64,000 nucleotides of DNA, taken from Cucumis sativus (Eukaryota; Streptophyta; Magnoliopsida; Cucurbitales; Cucurbitaceae). The position numbers and the translations under genes are program-made. This document shows, one piece after another, positions 21,516 through 33,951 of the stretch (its first letter is position 1; every line of letters begins with the position of its first letter). The notes under the pieces were generated by a model. That model had not been told where the DNA came from. It did no database searches and saw only the letters and a program-made list of their open reading frames with translations. Location of the stretch: contig NC_026657.2 in the NCBI RefSeq assembly GCF_000004075.3, positions 28,738,408 through 28,802,407 of the forward strand, in the 5' to 3' direction.

Positions 21516-22980
21516 ATGATAAACAAAACCTTTACGAATAATTTTTTAAATTATTTAATTTACTTTAGTAAATGATTCGGTTTAGATTTAGAAGCAATTT
21601 CAACCTAACACAGACTATATCAAATCACGTGTAGTTGATTTCGATTTAGTTCAGTCAGTTAACACCATCTAAACTCAAAATTGGGAAAGTAATAATCATG
21701 ATTGTGAAGAAAAAAAAAATCATAATTTAAATGGGCCGTTAATGGGCCGAAAGGTTCCATTAGAGCAGAAACGACGAGAGAGCTTCCATTGACCAAGACT
21801 TGAGTTTACCTCCATTCCATCATTCTCTCTATTTCCTTTATTATTATTATTATTTATTTATTTACATTCTCTATCAATGTTTGGATATAATAAAAAGGAC
21901 AAATTCCATTTTCTTGTCCAACAATCAAAAGTCATAATTAAACTTGTTTTTTTCTTAAAATACAATATATCCTCTAACTATACCATCAAACTTTCATTAT
22001 ATAATCGATGAAGTGACGTGATATGCCATAGTATAAAAAAATAACAACTATCATCAACGTCATCTTTCTTTTATTATTATTCTTATTTTAACAAATTAAA
22101 TATATCAACTAAGATTATATATATATATATATATATACACACGCGCATACTATTCAAAGTAAATACAAAATATGAATCTAACTTACACATTATTCAAATT
22201 AAAGATATTAAAAAAAAAAAGTAAAACTTAGAAATACAAGTTAAATGTTTGAAGTTTGGATCAAATTTTATATTAAAGTCGTGATTTTTCCATTCTAAAA
22301 TAGTAATTTAATTAAAAGAAATTTACGTAAGATTATTTTTTATCGTAAACATATTTAACTTGTTTGTATCTATTAATTGACGGATAATAGACATCTTAAT
22401 TAATAATTATACATAGATTATCAGGCAATTGGAAAATTTAAAAATAGATAATTAATGACCACTTTCTTTGTTATTTGTTGGATGTAAGTATTAATTTAAA
22501 AAGACAAATAATTAATTAAGTATTGCTCTTTGTGTAAAAGGTAATTAAGCTTTTGGGAAGTAAAGAAAGTGATCACTTCAAATAAGTAATCAGGTAGAGA
22601 AAAAGAAAAGAAAAAAGAGTGAAAATGGAAATATATTAAGGTTAAATGTTGATTTTTGAGGAAAACACGTGAGAACACGGAAAGAGGAAAATGACTCCGC
22701 GGAGGAAGGAGGATGAAGAATCGCTTCCCATTTAGCACACTTCGCTTCTGGAAGTTCATACTTCCATCAAATTCTTTTACTCAAAACCCCTTTTATTATC
22801 CGACTCCTCTGTACAAAAATTTCAACTCCTCACCCAATTCCGTCAAAATCCTTCAAATCTCACTATCAACCCATCAATTCCTAGAAACCCACTTGTCATC
22901 TCCTTATAATTTCCTTCCTCCATCAATATTCCTTCATAAAACCTTCATTCTATCTTCCAACCCCGCAACCACCGGGAAAC
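21516..22980. other. intergenic, AMT promoter and leader at right end
   Basis: AT-rich spacer with a (TA)n run at 22116-22137. From about 22680 the sequence becomes a C- and T-rich leader before the ammonium transporter start. An upstream ATG at 22713 opens a 135-codon frame that overlaps the transporter start in another frame; it has no recognisable product. Confidence 0.5.
22116..22137. repeat. (TA)n microsatellite
   Basis: Uninterrupted TA run of about eleven units followed by ACACACGCGC. Confidence 0.9.
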
Positions 22981-25824
22981 ATGGCCGCCGGATCCCCGTC
23001 ATGGCTCAACACCGGCGACAATTCCTGGCAAATTACAGCCTCCACTCTCGTAGGACTTCAGAGCATGCCTGGACTTGTGATACTCTACGCCAGCATCGTC
23101 AAAAAGAAATGGGCTGTTAATTCAGCGTTTATGGCTCTTTACGCCTTCGCCGCCGTTCTAATTTGTTGGGTCGTCGTCGGTTACAGAATGGCCTTCGGCG
23201 ACCAGTTGATTCCTTTGTGGGGCAAAGGAATTCCAGCTCTGTCCCAAAGTTATCTAATAGGGCAAGGCAATATCCCTGAGAGTGGCGTGAACGATGGAAG
23301 AGGAACACCCAGAATTCAACCCAATGTTCCCATGGCTTCACTTGTGTATTTTCAATTTACTTTTGCCGCGATTACTGTGATTTTACTTGGTGGGTCTGTT
23401 CTTGCAAGAATGAACATCAAAGCTTGGATGGCCTTTGTTCCTCTTTGGGTAATTTTCTCATACACCGTCGGCGCATACAGTGTTTGGGGCGGTGGGTTTC
23501 TGTTTCAGTGGGGAGTAATTGATTACTCCGGTGGGTATGTAATTCATCTTTCGTCTGGAATTGCTGGGTTAACAGCAGCTTATTGGGTAAGAACTCGATT
23601 TGGGGTTTAGAATTGGGGGTGGGGTTAATTTGAATTTGAATTTGAATTTGAATTGCTGGGTTTTGTTGTTTTTGTGTTTGGGATTATTAGGTTGGGCCGA
23701 GGATAAAAAGTGACAGAGAGAGGTTTCCGCCGAATAACGTGTTGCTTATGTTGGCCGGAGCAGGGCTGTTGTGGATGGGGTGGTCGGGTTTTAACGGGGG
23801 AGCACCGCACTCGGCGAACGTGGTGGCGTCGATAGCGGTGCTGAATACGAACGTGAGTGCCGCGACGAGCTTGTTGGTTTGGACCATTTTGGATGTGTTC
23901 TACTTTGGGAAGCCATCGGTGATTGGAGCCATTCAGGGTATGATGACTGGCTTGGCTTGCGTTACACCTGGCGCTGGTAATTACCATATCAACCTTATTT
24001 TAAACCTTTAATTATTCAACTCATATATACATACATTTATAATTATGTTTGATTTATATTTCAAGTACAAAAATCAAGAGTTTCGTCTAATTAATATAAT
24101 TTTGTGTTAAATAACATTGCCTAAGATGCTCCTGAAAATACATGAGTTTTAAGGTTTCGAATTTAGAGTAAATTTGTTGATTTTATAAACACTTAGATAT
24201 GTTATGAACTTAGAGATGAAAGATTATAGTTTTAAAAAGGCAATATAGAATTCAATGTGAGACATGTGAACACAATAAGTTGACATATAATATATAACTT
24301 TGATCAAATTATCATTCAAATCCTTCTACTCGAAATCCTTATACTAAAATAAACAAAAAAAAAAAAAAAAATACATATAGACGAATTAAAAGAGGGTGTG
24401 ATATTAGAATGTCATTTTCTTGATATCTACATTTCAATGAGATGTTGATTATAAATATGATTTATGAAACCACAATAATAATTAAGATTTGAAAGAAACA
24501 ATTGAAAACAGGAGTCGTGCAGACGTGGGCGGCTATCATAATGGGAATCCTAGCAGGAAGCATTCCATGGCTATCCATGATGGTCCTTCATAAAAAATTG
24601 AGTTTCTTGCAAAAGGTAATTTCTTCAACCTTCCATCTTAATCCATTTCTATATATTCGCTTCTCAATTTTCAAACAAAGTTTAATTCAATTATCTTTAA
24701 TTAATTTATTAAAACTTGCTGATAAACAACAATGGGGTTTCTGGAAACTACTGAGAATAATTGTTTTTTTTTCCCAAAAGAAAATGACTTCGAAATTAAA
24801 TATTTCCAAATTGCTGCTAATTTTTTAATCATATTTGTTGTTTGACAAATCATTTTCATAAGGGGGCCCCTCCTAGTCCTTGGGTTGTTGCCTTTGTACT
24901 ATTTTTGTTGTTTGTGGATTTTTCTTCCAAACTTCACTTTCCGCCATCTTTGAATATTATTCCACCCCGATACGACGTGGTTTCGGATCGGTATGCATTG
25001 TAAAAAAAACCGCTCTTTAAAGCCTTGCCTTCATTTTTCATTTTGCTTTTATTCAGAATCAAATAGGATTTTCCCTAAGTTTGGAAGAACGTTGGAATCT
25101 TAGGCAGAAGCGAAATTTTCAATTCATGAAATAAGAAAAAACACATTGATTAAAGGGAAATGCTCTAAAATAGCAAAGTGGGAAAATAATTTTTTAATAA
25201 AGAAAATGGTAAATTGTAGGTTTGGAAACTACTATTGTTTTTTGAAAAGTTGGTTCAATTGAAATAGATGTGTGAAGTTGGTAATTAACTAACCCATCAC
25301 AATTTTTTTTAAGAACCTTCCATTCCCATACTTTACTAGACCATTAATGACTATTAAGAATGATTAAAACTCACACGTGTATACAACAGGCTGATGACAC
25401 GCTTGGCGTATTTCACACGCACGCAGTGGCAGGATTAATGGGCGGGCTTTTAACTGGGCTTTTAGCGGAGCCCACTCTTTGCGATCTCTACCTACCGATC
25501 ATCGGCACGCGCGGCGCCTTTTACGGCGGAAGCGGCGGCGTTCAGTTCCTTAAACAACTGGCCGGATCCACCTTCATCATAGGCTGGAACATAGTCTCCA
25601 CCACCGTAATACTCCTCTTTATTCGCCTCTTTATGCCCTTGAGAATGCCCGATGAGGAACTCATGATCGGCGACGACGCCGTCCACGGCGAGGAGGCTTA
25701 TGCTCTTTGGGGCGACGGCGAGAAATTCGATCCAAGAAGGCACGGCAATGCGGCAGCCAATATGGAAGAAGGAGCCGGATCGCCTTATATAAATGGTGCT
25801 AGAGGAGTGATCATCGAATTGTAA
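22981..25824 (+). CDS. ammonium transporter, AMT2/AMT3 clade
   Basis: Four exons: 22981-23586, 23691-23976, 24512-24615 and 25390-25824; phases fit and give 476 residues. It is an Amt/MEP/Rh channel-like transporter of the plasma membrane that takes up ammonium. Introns in the coding region and the motif set ([20 protein letters not shown], residues 27-46) point to the AMT2-type clade rather than the mostly intronless AMT1 clade. Functional residues visible: Asp181 in [13 protein letters not shown], the twin pore histidines His189 and His343 ([10 protein letters not shown]), and the [12 protein letters not shown] segment (228-239). About eleven membrane helices are expected. The cytosolic tail starts [14 protein letters not shown] and holds [13 protein letters not shown], typical of this clade. 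Start context AAACATGGCC is good. Substrate is known for the family; expression site is not shown. Confidence 0.95.
23627..23654. repeat. (TTTGAA)n microsatellite in AMT intron 1
   Basis: Four and a half copies of TTTGAA within the 104-base first intron of the ammonium transporter. Confidence 0.85.
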
Positions 25825-26089
25825 AACGCATTTTAAATTATTCTTTTGGTTTCATTCAAATTTGTGTATGTCTTCATGTATTATAATAGTGAATGTTTCA
25901 GAATTTTTGGGTGAGTTATCTGTTAAGAGTCTTTAACCATCCTGGTAAAGAAAAGTGTCCTTTTGATCTCTTATTAAGAAACGAAACTGTTGATTTAATG
26001 TACAAAATACAGAGTAATCAGATAAGGAGTAAGACTGAGAGAGAACCAAAAAAAAAAAAAAGAGTGGAAAAAGCTGAGTTGCTTTGTAA

Positions 26090-26840
26090 TCAGAAGACCG
26101 CCATTAATACGGCTTCTCCCAGTACGTGTCCTTCTATTGCTTCTAACAGCTTATCCTTTGTGGCCTGCAAGTGAAAGGGATGAATTCATAATTTAGAATG
26201 TCCATAATAATATTCTCCAATTTTTCCTTTCAATTATATCGATGGCTACGAAATTGAAACAATTTGATTATATTATAAAATCGAACTGAACCTTTCCCTT
26301 ATATATAGTAAACTCAAACTCCAATCGAACATTTAAATCTTAATTATTTGTTTGACACAATGAAGGGTGTGATATTATACAACATACAAGAAGAAAAAGA
26401 ACGAAATTGACCTTATTGCCGAGGTTCAAATGGTCATCTAAAGCATAGAGCTTGAACTCAAAGCGGTGGCCATGTGAAGGCAAAGTAGGGGCACGCCAAC
26501 CAGGGACTTTTTCGTCATTATTTCCCTCTTGAATAGTCGCATAATCACCACCAAGTCCCTGTTGGTTCCCAGAGAAATCTTCAGGGAGACCCTTTAAGGT
26601 AGGCGGTATGTTCACAACCACCCACACGGTCCACGGCACGATAGGACCGCTGGGGTCCGGTGCGTCAATGTCCTGCACCACAAGAGCCAGGGTCTTGGTC
26701 CCTTTAGGCAAATTGTACCACTCCAGAGGCGGAGATTTGTTCTTCTGCGCTCCTTGGCCTTCCGACGTGTATTTTCTAGGCAACCTTCCTTCGTGGTCTA
26801 TTGCTGAAGACACCAGCCTGAACTCGCCGTTGTCGCCCAT
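26090..26840 (-). CDS. PEBP-like protein, YbhB/YbcL type
   Basis: Two exons, 26840-26412 and 26164-26090, 167 residues. The start at MGDNGEFRLVSSAI is preferred over an upstream in-frame Met (26990) because the intervening stretch is a poly-Lys run coded by a trinucleotide microsatellite in the probable leader. Family marks: KSPPLEWYNLPKGTKTLAL, VVQDIDAPDP with the ligand-pocket Asp-Pro, and PWTVWVVVNIPP; the C-terminus DHLNLGNKATKDKLLEAIEG ends HVLGEAVLMAVF. This is the bacterial-like PEBP branch found in plants, not the FT/TFL1 florigen branch. The biochemical role is not known; probably cytosolic. In Arabidopsis a similar gene, as I recall, sits next to the aprataxin-like gene; here two receptor-like protein genes lie between them. 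Confidence 0.9.
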
Positions 26841-26870
26841 TGTGTCCCTTCCAAAATTATAAGCTTCTGC

Positions 26871-26897
26871 CTTCTTCTTCTTCTTCTTCTTCTTCTT
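26871..26897. repeat. (CTT)9 microsatellite
   Basis: Nine CTT units, read as (AAG)9 on the minus strand, 31 bases before the PEBP start codon and so in its probable 5' leader. Confidence 0.9.
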
Positions 26898-28858
26898 TTG
26901 GTATAATAGGTTTGTTTGATCGAAAATAGAAAATGTATATCCGTTTTTATAGAGTGAGTGATTGGCGTATGGGCATATGTGTAGCCACACTTACTTACTT
27001 GGTGCCGGAAACTTCGAGTTCATGACACGTCATATTTGACGTGGCAGGTGTAGAGTGTTATCAGAGGTTTGGGAAAGAGAAACTGTATCTTCCAAGTTCC
27101 AACCCTTTTTTTTTTTTTAATTTCTTCTTTGATTATTAAACTATACTTACCCTTTTGTGTGTAAACATTTTAGCCATTCGATTTGTTTATTGTACTAAAC
27201 ATGCCTAATTATTAATTAGAAAATTAAAAAAGAGAAATAATTGGGCCTAATAGAGCTTTTAAAATTGATAATTAAAAGTATAATAATAGTTTTAAGAATT
27301 ATAGAAGTAGTGTCGTGAGAGACTCTTATTCCTTGATGAGTGATAACTCATTCCTAAATGAACTATCTAAATTTCCCTACATTATAAACAATAATTGGAT
27401 GGTTGTATATTTCCAACAACTCATATTGAGAATGTTATAGATAACAATTTAATTTTTAAAGATTAATCAATATATTAGTTGAATATTTTCACCGATAGTA
27501 AAATAAACCAATTACAAATACAACACAATTTTATTTTTTTACTAACCATAATTTGAAAGAAACCATTCTTAATAAATCTTGAATCAATTACTAATTATAA
27601 ATTATCAGTCCTTTACTAAATTAATTACGAAAAATAAAAATAATTAAATGTGAGACTAATTAAAAGTTAACAAAGACTCGAAAAAAAATTCTCTCAAAAG
27701 CCCGAAGAAGACTAACATATATAACTTCAACTGAGAGAGAATCACAAGATCAAATACTAGATATCGAACCTCATCAGTACAAGTTCAATTCTACAAATTA
27801 CATTTTTCTAGAAATCTCGTGTGAACGTGTACATTTGTTTTATGAGTCTAGAGATTGTGATATTCTAAATCGAACAGTAAAATAATCTTTCATTTGAGGA
27901 AGTTCAGATCAATTTTTAAAACTAAAAGGCTAAATACACAATGTAACCTTCCATTTAATTTATTCAGCTCTCTTTGTATATACATACAGCCGTCACTGTC
28001 ACAGAGTGGATATCAATTCAGATTAAAACACTTTCTGAATTTCGACCTCCAAGCCTTATACATTTTAGTTAGGTTCAGACTGGGGAACCATTTTGATGAT
28101 TGTAATATTTAAAGTTCCATAATAGTTAATTTAAAATATTGCAGAAGCACAAGAACAAACCAAGCACCAAAATTTGCCCAAAACAAAAAACAAAAAATTT
28201 ATCTACTCAGATGGAGAATACTATCTGAACTGAACTAAAAACATAGCTTTGAAAATAAAACGAACACAGGCTGAAATTAGAGGATCAATTCTTCTATTCT
28301 ACTAAATATGTATAAAAGTAGTATAATGCAAATCAATGTCCAATAAAATGTAACGTAAAATACTACAAAGTCATATTTGTGGTGTGCTAGAAGAAGTTGA
28401 GAAACTGTAAGGTTCTTAGAATACGTGTGTTACATTTGGCAATGATATTTTTATAAACCACAAATATGTTTAACAAGAAGAAAATGGCAAGAATAAAATC
28501 GATCAGTTTCAACCTTGATCCAATCTCTCCATACAGAAGACTTTAACATATTCACAGGAAGGATATAATAGCACATTAATTTCAAAAACACCCCAGTTTT
28601 GAAGTTTCTGTTGTCTGATAAGTAATAATGTTACATGGAATGACAAAAAGAATGGAAATAACATTTTTATGTCCTAATATATTTCCTTACAAATGTAGAA
28701 AAAGAAAGAAGACAGCGTTAGAATATACAATAACAATTTAACAGTATTTCAACAACCCAATTCTCAAGTTGATGATACCTAATTATGTACAGCAGAAGAT
28801 ATGCTCTTATTTTCCAATTATAGAATGGCAAAAATAGTGGAAATTACCTTTTCAAGCT
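26898..28858. other. intergenic, no gene seen
   Basis: AT-rich spacer between the PEBP gene and the end of the first receptor-like protein gene. No conserved frame or RNA gene found. The part left of 28858 probably holds the 3' untranslated region of that gene. Confidence 0.5.
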
Positions 28859-31800
28859 TTAATTTTTTTCTCGAAATGTAGAAAGAGAAGAAGATGGGGG
28901 CAGTGAAGAGAGACATGTACATCGAGTATCATGAACAACCTTCGTCATATAGATGTCAAGTTTTGAACAAAACACACAGTATTGCCCTTTAAATTCTGAG
29001 GATTTTTCTTCACTTTCTTCAATTTCATAAATAACTGCCATGTAATCGTCTTCTTCGTCATCGTCATCTTTGATATCATCTTCTAGTTCGACTTTGCGGT
29101 CACTGGAAGTCAGGTAGATGTATCCCATTAATGGAAGAATGGCCAGAAGAATTTTGTCGACGGTATCGTCGGACCATTTTTTACCGATTTCCAAAAACGT
29201 AAGAGGAGCAACAACTGCTGCTGCTCCTACTCCAAACCCAACTCCAATGAATACGAATTGCCAATCAGCATCAGCTACTGAATCTGATTTTTTGTTACTT
29301 GTATCTGAAGTTGGATGAATGGCAGTTTTACACTTATTTGGCAAAGGGTATCCACATAATCCTTCATTACCAATAAAGGAATCTTCAGAAAATGTTTGGA
29401 ATTGGGAGCCAATGGGAATCATACCAACCAACAGATTGTAGGACAGATTCAATACAGAGAGAAACGATAGTCCCGCGAGCTGTTGAGGGATTTGGCCAGT
29501 AAGCCTGTTTCTTGAAAGATCTAAAGAACCCAGCTGACTCAAATTTCCAATAGATGAAGGAATTTCACCTGACAGATAATTGTGGGAAAAGTTGAGAAGA
29601 TAAAGCGCCTTGAGTTCTCCGATTTCTGCAGGTATATGGCCATTGAAGAGATTGCATGAAAAGTCAATGGAAGTGAAGACTGTTAGAATTTTTGTCAGTT
29701 CAACGTCCAGACCTTTGCTTGTAATAGTTACCGTGTCTTGATAGTTCACAGCACTGAATTTGAAGAAATTAAAACGAAGGTGATTAGCTCTTGACTTGCT
29801 AAAGTCTTCCTCATCCACCATTGCTTTCCACTTTTCTATGCATTTTCCAGATATGCTACCATTAAAGTAGTTTCGAGATATGTCAACAATTTGCAGGCTC
29901 TTCCAAGTGCCATTGGTATCTTGACATCCAAATTTACCATGAAATTTGTTTGAGCGAAGAACAAGCACCCGTAAAGTGGATATGCTCTTCAATGAGCATG
30001 GGAAGATATCATCTATGGAATTCTTTCCAAGATCCAAAACCTCCAAATATCGACAATTTGATAAAGACTTTGGTACCCGCCCTTCGATGTTGTTTCCACT
30101 TAGATCAAGAGTCCTCAGACTGCAGTTAGCTGGAAATGCATTAGGAATAGAGCCATTTAAGGCGTTTTCTCTTAGATTTAGTACCACAAGATTATCATTC
30201 TTCTCAGTTAGACACTGGGGAAACATGCCACTCAAATCATTATTAGACAAATCCAGTACCTGAAGACTCTTAGAATCGCATATGGATTCAGGAATATTGC
30301 CTTGAATGCGATTTCTTGATAGAGAAAAGAAGACAGTGGATGAGAGGTATTGTCCAATAGCAGGTATAATGGCAGAACTGAAACTGTTGTTGGAGAAGTC
30401 CAAATAGGCAGCAGATGAAGGAAAGAATGAGAGTGGCCCTTCAAATTTGTTGGAATGAAGGTCAAGAAGATAGAGACTGGAAGAAAGATTCTTTGGAGGC
30501 CCTTCAAAACCAACAAGAGAGTTGCAAGAAAGATTTAACTGATTAAGATTTTCAAGGCCCCAAATCCAGAGAGGTATTTCTCCTTGAAGATCATTATGGG
30601 AGAGATCAAGAGAGTTGAGCTTAGATTGATTTTTCAAGAAGCCAGGGAACATTCTTAAATTGCAGGAAGCCAATTTCAATGTGGTCATTTGAGGAAAAGA
30701 ACTTGAGTCAGTGCTTTCCGTTTCAACAGACAGGCTGTTGCTTGAGAGTTCAAGTCTTGTAATATTCTTAAGCTGCTTGAATACGGTTAGATTCAATCTT
30801 CCGGTAAAATTGTTGAAAGAAAGTGAGAGAATCTTCAGACCTTGAAGTTCCAAAAACGACATTGGGAATGGCCCTTCTAACCGATTGCTCTCCAAATCAA
30901 GGGTATCAAGTAAGAAAGAGGACACGTTGGAGAGCTCATTTAAACTACCACTAAATAGATTGTAGTTCAATTGAATCTTCCGGATTGTTTGAAGATTGAA
31001 GAGAGACGAAGGAACATTTCCAGTGATGGAATTGTTACGCAAATCAAGATTAACGAGATTGGGAAGCTCTTCCCATTTTGTGGAAAGCAAGGAACCATTC
31101 AACCGATTATGAGCAAGGTTTAAGACCGTAAGATTCTTCAATTGGGAAAATGATGGGACTGGACCAACAAATTTGTTGCTCGAAAGATCCAAATATGTGA
31201 GTTGTGTAAGGTTTAGGATAGAATTTGGGATTGATCCGCCAAAGTTGCAACTCGCCAAGTCTAATTTGGTCAAGTTCTCAAAATATCCGATAGATTCTGG
31301 CAGTGTCCCTGAAAATTTTGTGCCTTGGAGCACTAGAGTTTGAAGGGGTCTACTGGATGGAAAATCTGGAAGAGAACCTTGCAGCAACTTATTATTGGAT
31401 AAGTCCAGAGTCTGAAGAGTTGATACCTGGAAAATACTTTGTGGAAATTCTCCAGATAAATTTGAACTACCAAGATGCAGCGAAGTCAAAGTTGGGAAAT
31501 CCGCATAATTATCAGGAACCGGTGAGGAAAAAATGTTATTATCCAGACGAATATCTGATAGATACCGAAGTTTCGCAAGGGAAGAATCAAGAGGTCCTGA
31601 AAGAGCACAGCCAGATAAGCTCAGCACTGTCAGATTTAACAATGAAGACGATAAGGCCTTGCACCATTCCCTTCCTTGTGCCGATAAGTCTACACCATTC
31701 AAAATTAGTTCTCCCAAATTGCTCAAATTCTGAACAAAAGTCCTCAAATTTGGGTTCTCAAGCTTCAGTGTAGGAAATTGAAAGAGAGGCGAGCTAGTAA

Positions 31801-32266
31801 GATCGAGGCTAACCAAGCCAGTTAAGTTTGAAATCTCAATAGGAATCTGGCCATTAAATCCAGAATTAGACATATTCAACACACTTAAATTCGAAAGCCT
31901 GTTAAATCCAGAAGGCATCAGGGAATTAAACCTGTTGAAACCCAAGTTCAAAGTCCGTAAGAACCGAAGACTGAAAAGACTGCTTGAATTATCAATCCCA
32001 CCTAAAATCAACTCCTCGCTCAAATCAAGATCGGTAACACAGCCGTCGGTGCAGTTAACACCATTCCAATTACAGTAATCGACCCTTTCATTCCAGTGAA
32101 CCAGTTTCTTGGAAAAGGAAGAATTGTACACGAGATCATTCTTCAATTGAAGCAACAGAGAATGCTGATCGTCAGGGCATCGTCCAGAAACCAAAGAAAT
32201 CCCTACGCTAAGGAAAAGAAAGCAGTTGAAAATCAAAGAAATGCATGAAAAGAAAAGATTTCTCAT
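28859..32266 (-). CDS. LRR receptor-like protein, Ve/Cf type (RLP copy A)
   Basis: Intronless, 1135 residues. Signal peptide about 1-28, then the LRR cap DDQHSLLLQLKNDLVY with HWNERVDYCNWNGVNC, followed by more than 25 plant-type LRRs (LxxLxLxxNxLxGxIP). An island precedes the last repeats around the YQDTVTITSKGLDVEL segment. The cap NEGLCGYPLPNKC ends about residue 979. A membrane helix lies about 1003-1025. There is no kinase, so it should signal with SOBIR1/BAK1-type partners as known for the family. The cytosolic part is unusually long: a second hydrophobic stretch (1040-1052), a strongly acidic run (about 1060-1080), then paired cysteines CVFC (1097-1100) and CTC (1116-1118), a tail shared by some plant RLPs. 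Likely pathogen or apoplastic signal sensing; ligand unknown. The frame is intact. Confidence 0.92.
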   Translation of the reverse strand: MRNLFFSCISLIFNCFLFLSVGISLVSGRCPDDQHSLLLQLKNDLVYNSSFSKKLVHWNERVDYCNWNGVNCTDGCVTDLDLSEELILGGIDNSSSLFSLRFLRTLNLGFNRFNSLMPSGFNRLSNLSVLNMSNSGFNGQIPIEISNLTGLVSLDLTSSPLFQFPTLKLENPNLRTFVQNLSNLGELILNGVDLSAQGREWCKALSSSLLNLTVLSLSGCALSGPLDSSLAKLRYLSDIRLDNNIFSSPVPDNYADFPTLTSLHLGSSNLSGEFPQSIFQVSTLQTLDLSNNKLLQGSLPDFPSSRPLQTLVLQGTKFSGTLPESIGYFENLTKLDLASCNFGGSIPNSILNLTQLTYLDLSSNKFVGPVPSFSQLKNLTVLNLAHNRLNGSLLSTKWEELPNLVNLDLRNNSITGNVPSSLFNLQTIRKIQLNYNLFSGSLNELSNVSSFLLDTLDLESNRLEGPFPMSFLELQGLKILSLSFNNFTGRLNLTVFKQLKNITRLELSSNSLSVETESTDSSSFPQMTTLKLASCNLRMFPGFLKNQSKLNSLDLSHNDLQGEIPLWIWGLENLNQLNLSCNSLVGFEGPPKNLSSSLYLLDLHSNKFEGPLSFFPSSAAYLDFSNNSFSSAIIPAIGQYLSSTVFFSLSRNRIQGNIPESICDSKSLQVLDLSNNDLSGMFPQCLTEKNDNLVVLNLRENALNGSIPNAFPANCSLRTLDLSGNNIEGRVPKSLSNCRYLEVLDLGKNSIDDIFPCSLKSISTLRVLVLRSNKFHGKFGCQDTNGTWKSLQIVDISRNYFNGSISGKCIEKWKAMVDEEDFSKSRANHLRFNFFKFSAVNYQDTVTITSKGLDVELTKILTVFTSIDFSCNLFNGHIPAEIGELKALYLLNFSHNYLSGEIPSSIGNLSQLGSLDLSRNRLTGQIPQQLAGLSFLSVLNLSYNLLVGMIPIGSQFQTFSEDSFIGNEGLCGYPLPNKCKTAIHPTSDTSNKKSDSVADADWQFVFIGVGFGVGAAAVVAPLTFLEIGKKWSDDTVDKILLAILPLMGYIYLTSSDRKVELEDDIKDDDDEEDDYMAVIYEIEESEEKSSEFKGQYCVFCSKLDIYMTKVVHDTRCTCLSSLPPSSSLSTFREKN
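29331..31338. repeat. near-identical ~2 kb tract shared with 34178-36185
   Basis: Within the receptor-like protein pair, this segment aligns to 34178-36185 at a fixed offset of 4847 with no indel. In one 300-base sample I count five differences, and long runs are identical. Outside it, both sides diverge sharply. Confidence 0.85.
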
Positions 32267-33951
32267 CGGGACGGATTAATGGAAAGGTCCATACGGATAA
32301 AGAATGAGGATAGGGGTGTGAATTAGTAATGGGAATTAGGAAGTTCATAAGCCACAAGGTTGACCTTCAGACATGTGTGGGTTGGGCAAGACCAGATTGA
32401 AAAATCGGAACGCCAGAAGAGGGAAGAGGGAAGAAATGAAGAAAAGAGAAATTAGGGGAAATTGCACTGAAGAAGGATGATGGTGGAGGGAAGGGTCAGC
32501 GATGGGGAAAATGAGTATTCAAAGTAAACCGCGTCTATGTGAACCCAAATACTCAATAATGCAAAATTTCCGCCGCACAACGCAATCGATTTTCTTTTTC
32601 GTTCTTACTCCCCGTTGCCTTTCTTTCCTACTCATTGATAATCAAATAACCAACAACATATCTATCATATATTCTATACTTCATCTTCCATCCATCTTAC
32701 TCGTTTCATCTTTATATTTTCAAGTTTTAGCACATATCAACATTGCCACAAGTGAATTCACCACATATAGCTAGATAAGAACAAAACCTATTTTTCTTAA
32801 TACGTTTCACTTTGCATGTTTTTGTCATTTATTTACATTCTCACCTTATTTTAAGAATAAATTTGCTAATATCCTATTTTTATAATTTTTTTTAAACAAT
32901 TGTATTGTTTTTAAAATCAATCCAAAATCTTAGAATCTATATTTGTTCATTTATTTTATTTTATAAATTTTTTTTGGAGAATATTAATTAATTTCATATG
33001 GATTTTCTATCAATATTCCAATAACATTAAGACCTCAATGATATAAATATTTTAAAATTTAGAATATCATTCCATTCATTTAAATGAAATTAACAAGTTA
33101 ATTATTATTATTATTTTAAACTTTATAACTATAAGAGTTCAATTTGGTATCCAATTTTTTTTTTATATATAAAAAGACATAAACATAACAATAAAAATTC
33201 TATCACATTAACTGTAATTATTTATCATATAGCAATTTACCTTCCTAATTTGTAAACATATATTTAGTACTAACAAATTTATAGATCTACACATGTAACT
33301 TTCATCAAATTTCTTACAATAATTTTCACCCAACAATGAAATTCTTACAAACTTTAAAATTTAAGGATGAAATTAACACATTAAGTGAGTGATTAAATTG
33401 TTATAAAATTAAAAATACAAACACTCATTACTCTTGTTAGTAATAGCAAAAAAACCAAACTATGTTTCTTAACTTATTTAAATAACTCTTATTGGCCTTC
33501 TACAAAAGGAAACAAAATGAATCTAATAGGCATAAAATTAAATTTAGGGTCAACAGGTGACTTGACTTTTTTCTTCCTTAAAAAATATGCTTTGAATAGA
33601 TCAAAGACCTACCAACGTATTATTATTGTTGTTGTTATTGTCACGGTTTAGGTTTCAATTTCCAATCTGAAATTTGGTCAAAAACTCCAAAGTAGCTTGT
33701 AAAGGTTGCCAACAGTTTTGCAATTTTTTATTTCCAAACGGTCAAGTGGCCGGCGATTTTAGTCGATTCAGAATGTTTACCTTCAGCATTTTTAAGCATT
33801 ATTATTCCTGTTCATATGGTCGCCATCGCCACGCCATCTCATGAATCTGATAGTTTTTGGAAATATTCAGAATCAAAATATGAACCCCAATCTAAAAACG
33901 AACTTAAGATTCCATGTTCCTCCCAACACCCATTTTCCATTCCTAATGAGA
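32267..33951. other. intergenic between the two receptor-like protein genes
   Basis: AT-rich, holds the promoter of copy A and the 3' end of copy B. A 90-codon frame at 32502-32774 has no recognisable content. Confidence 0.5.

Noticed and set aside
21266-21541. 91-codon frame across the tandem repeat
   Set aside because: The unit length is not a multiple of three and drifts; the frame has no recognisable content.
22713-23120. 135-codon frame overlapping the ammonium transporter start
   Set aside because: It is in another frame, covers the leader and first exon, and shows no family motif; at most an upstream frame.
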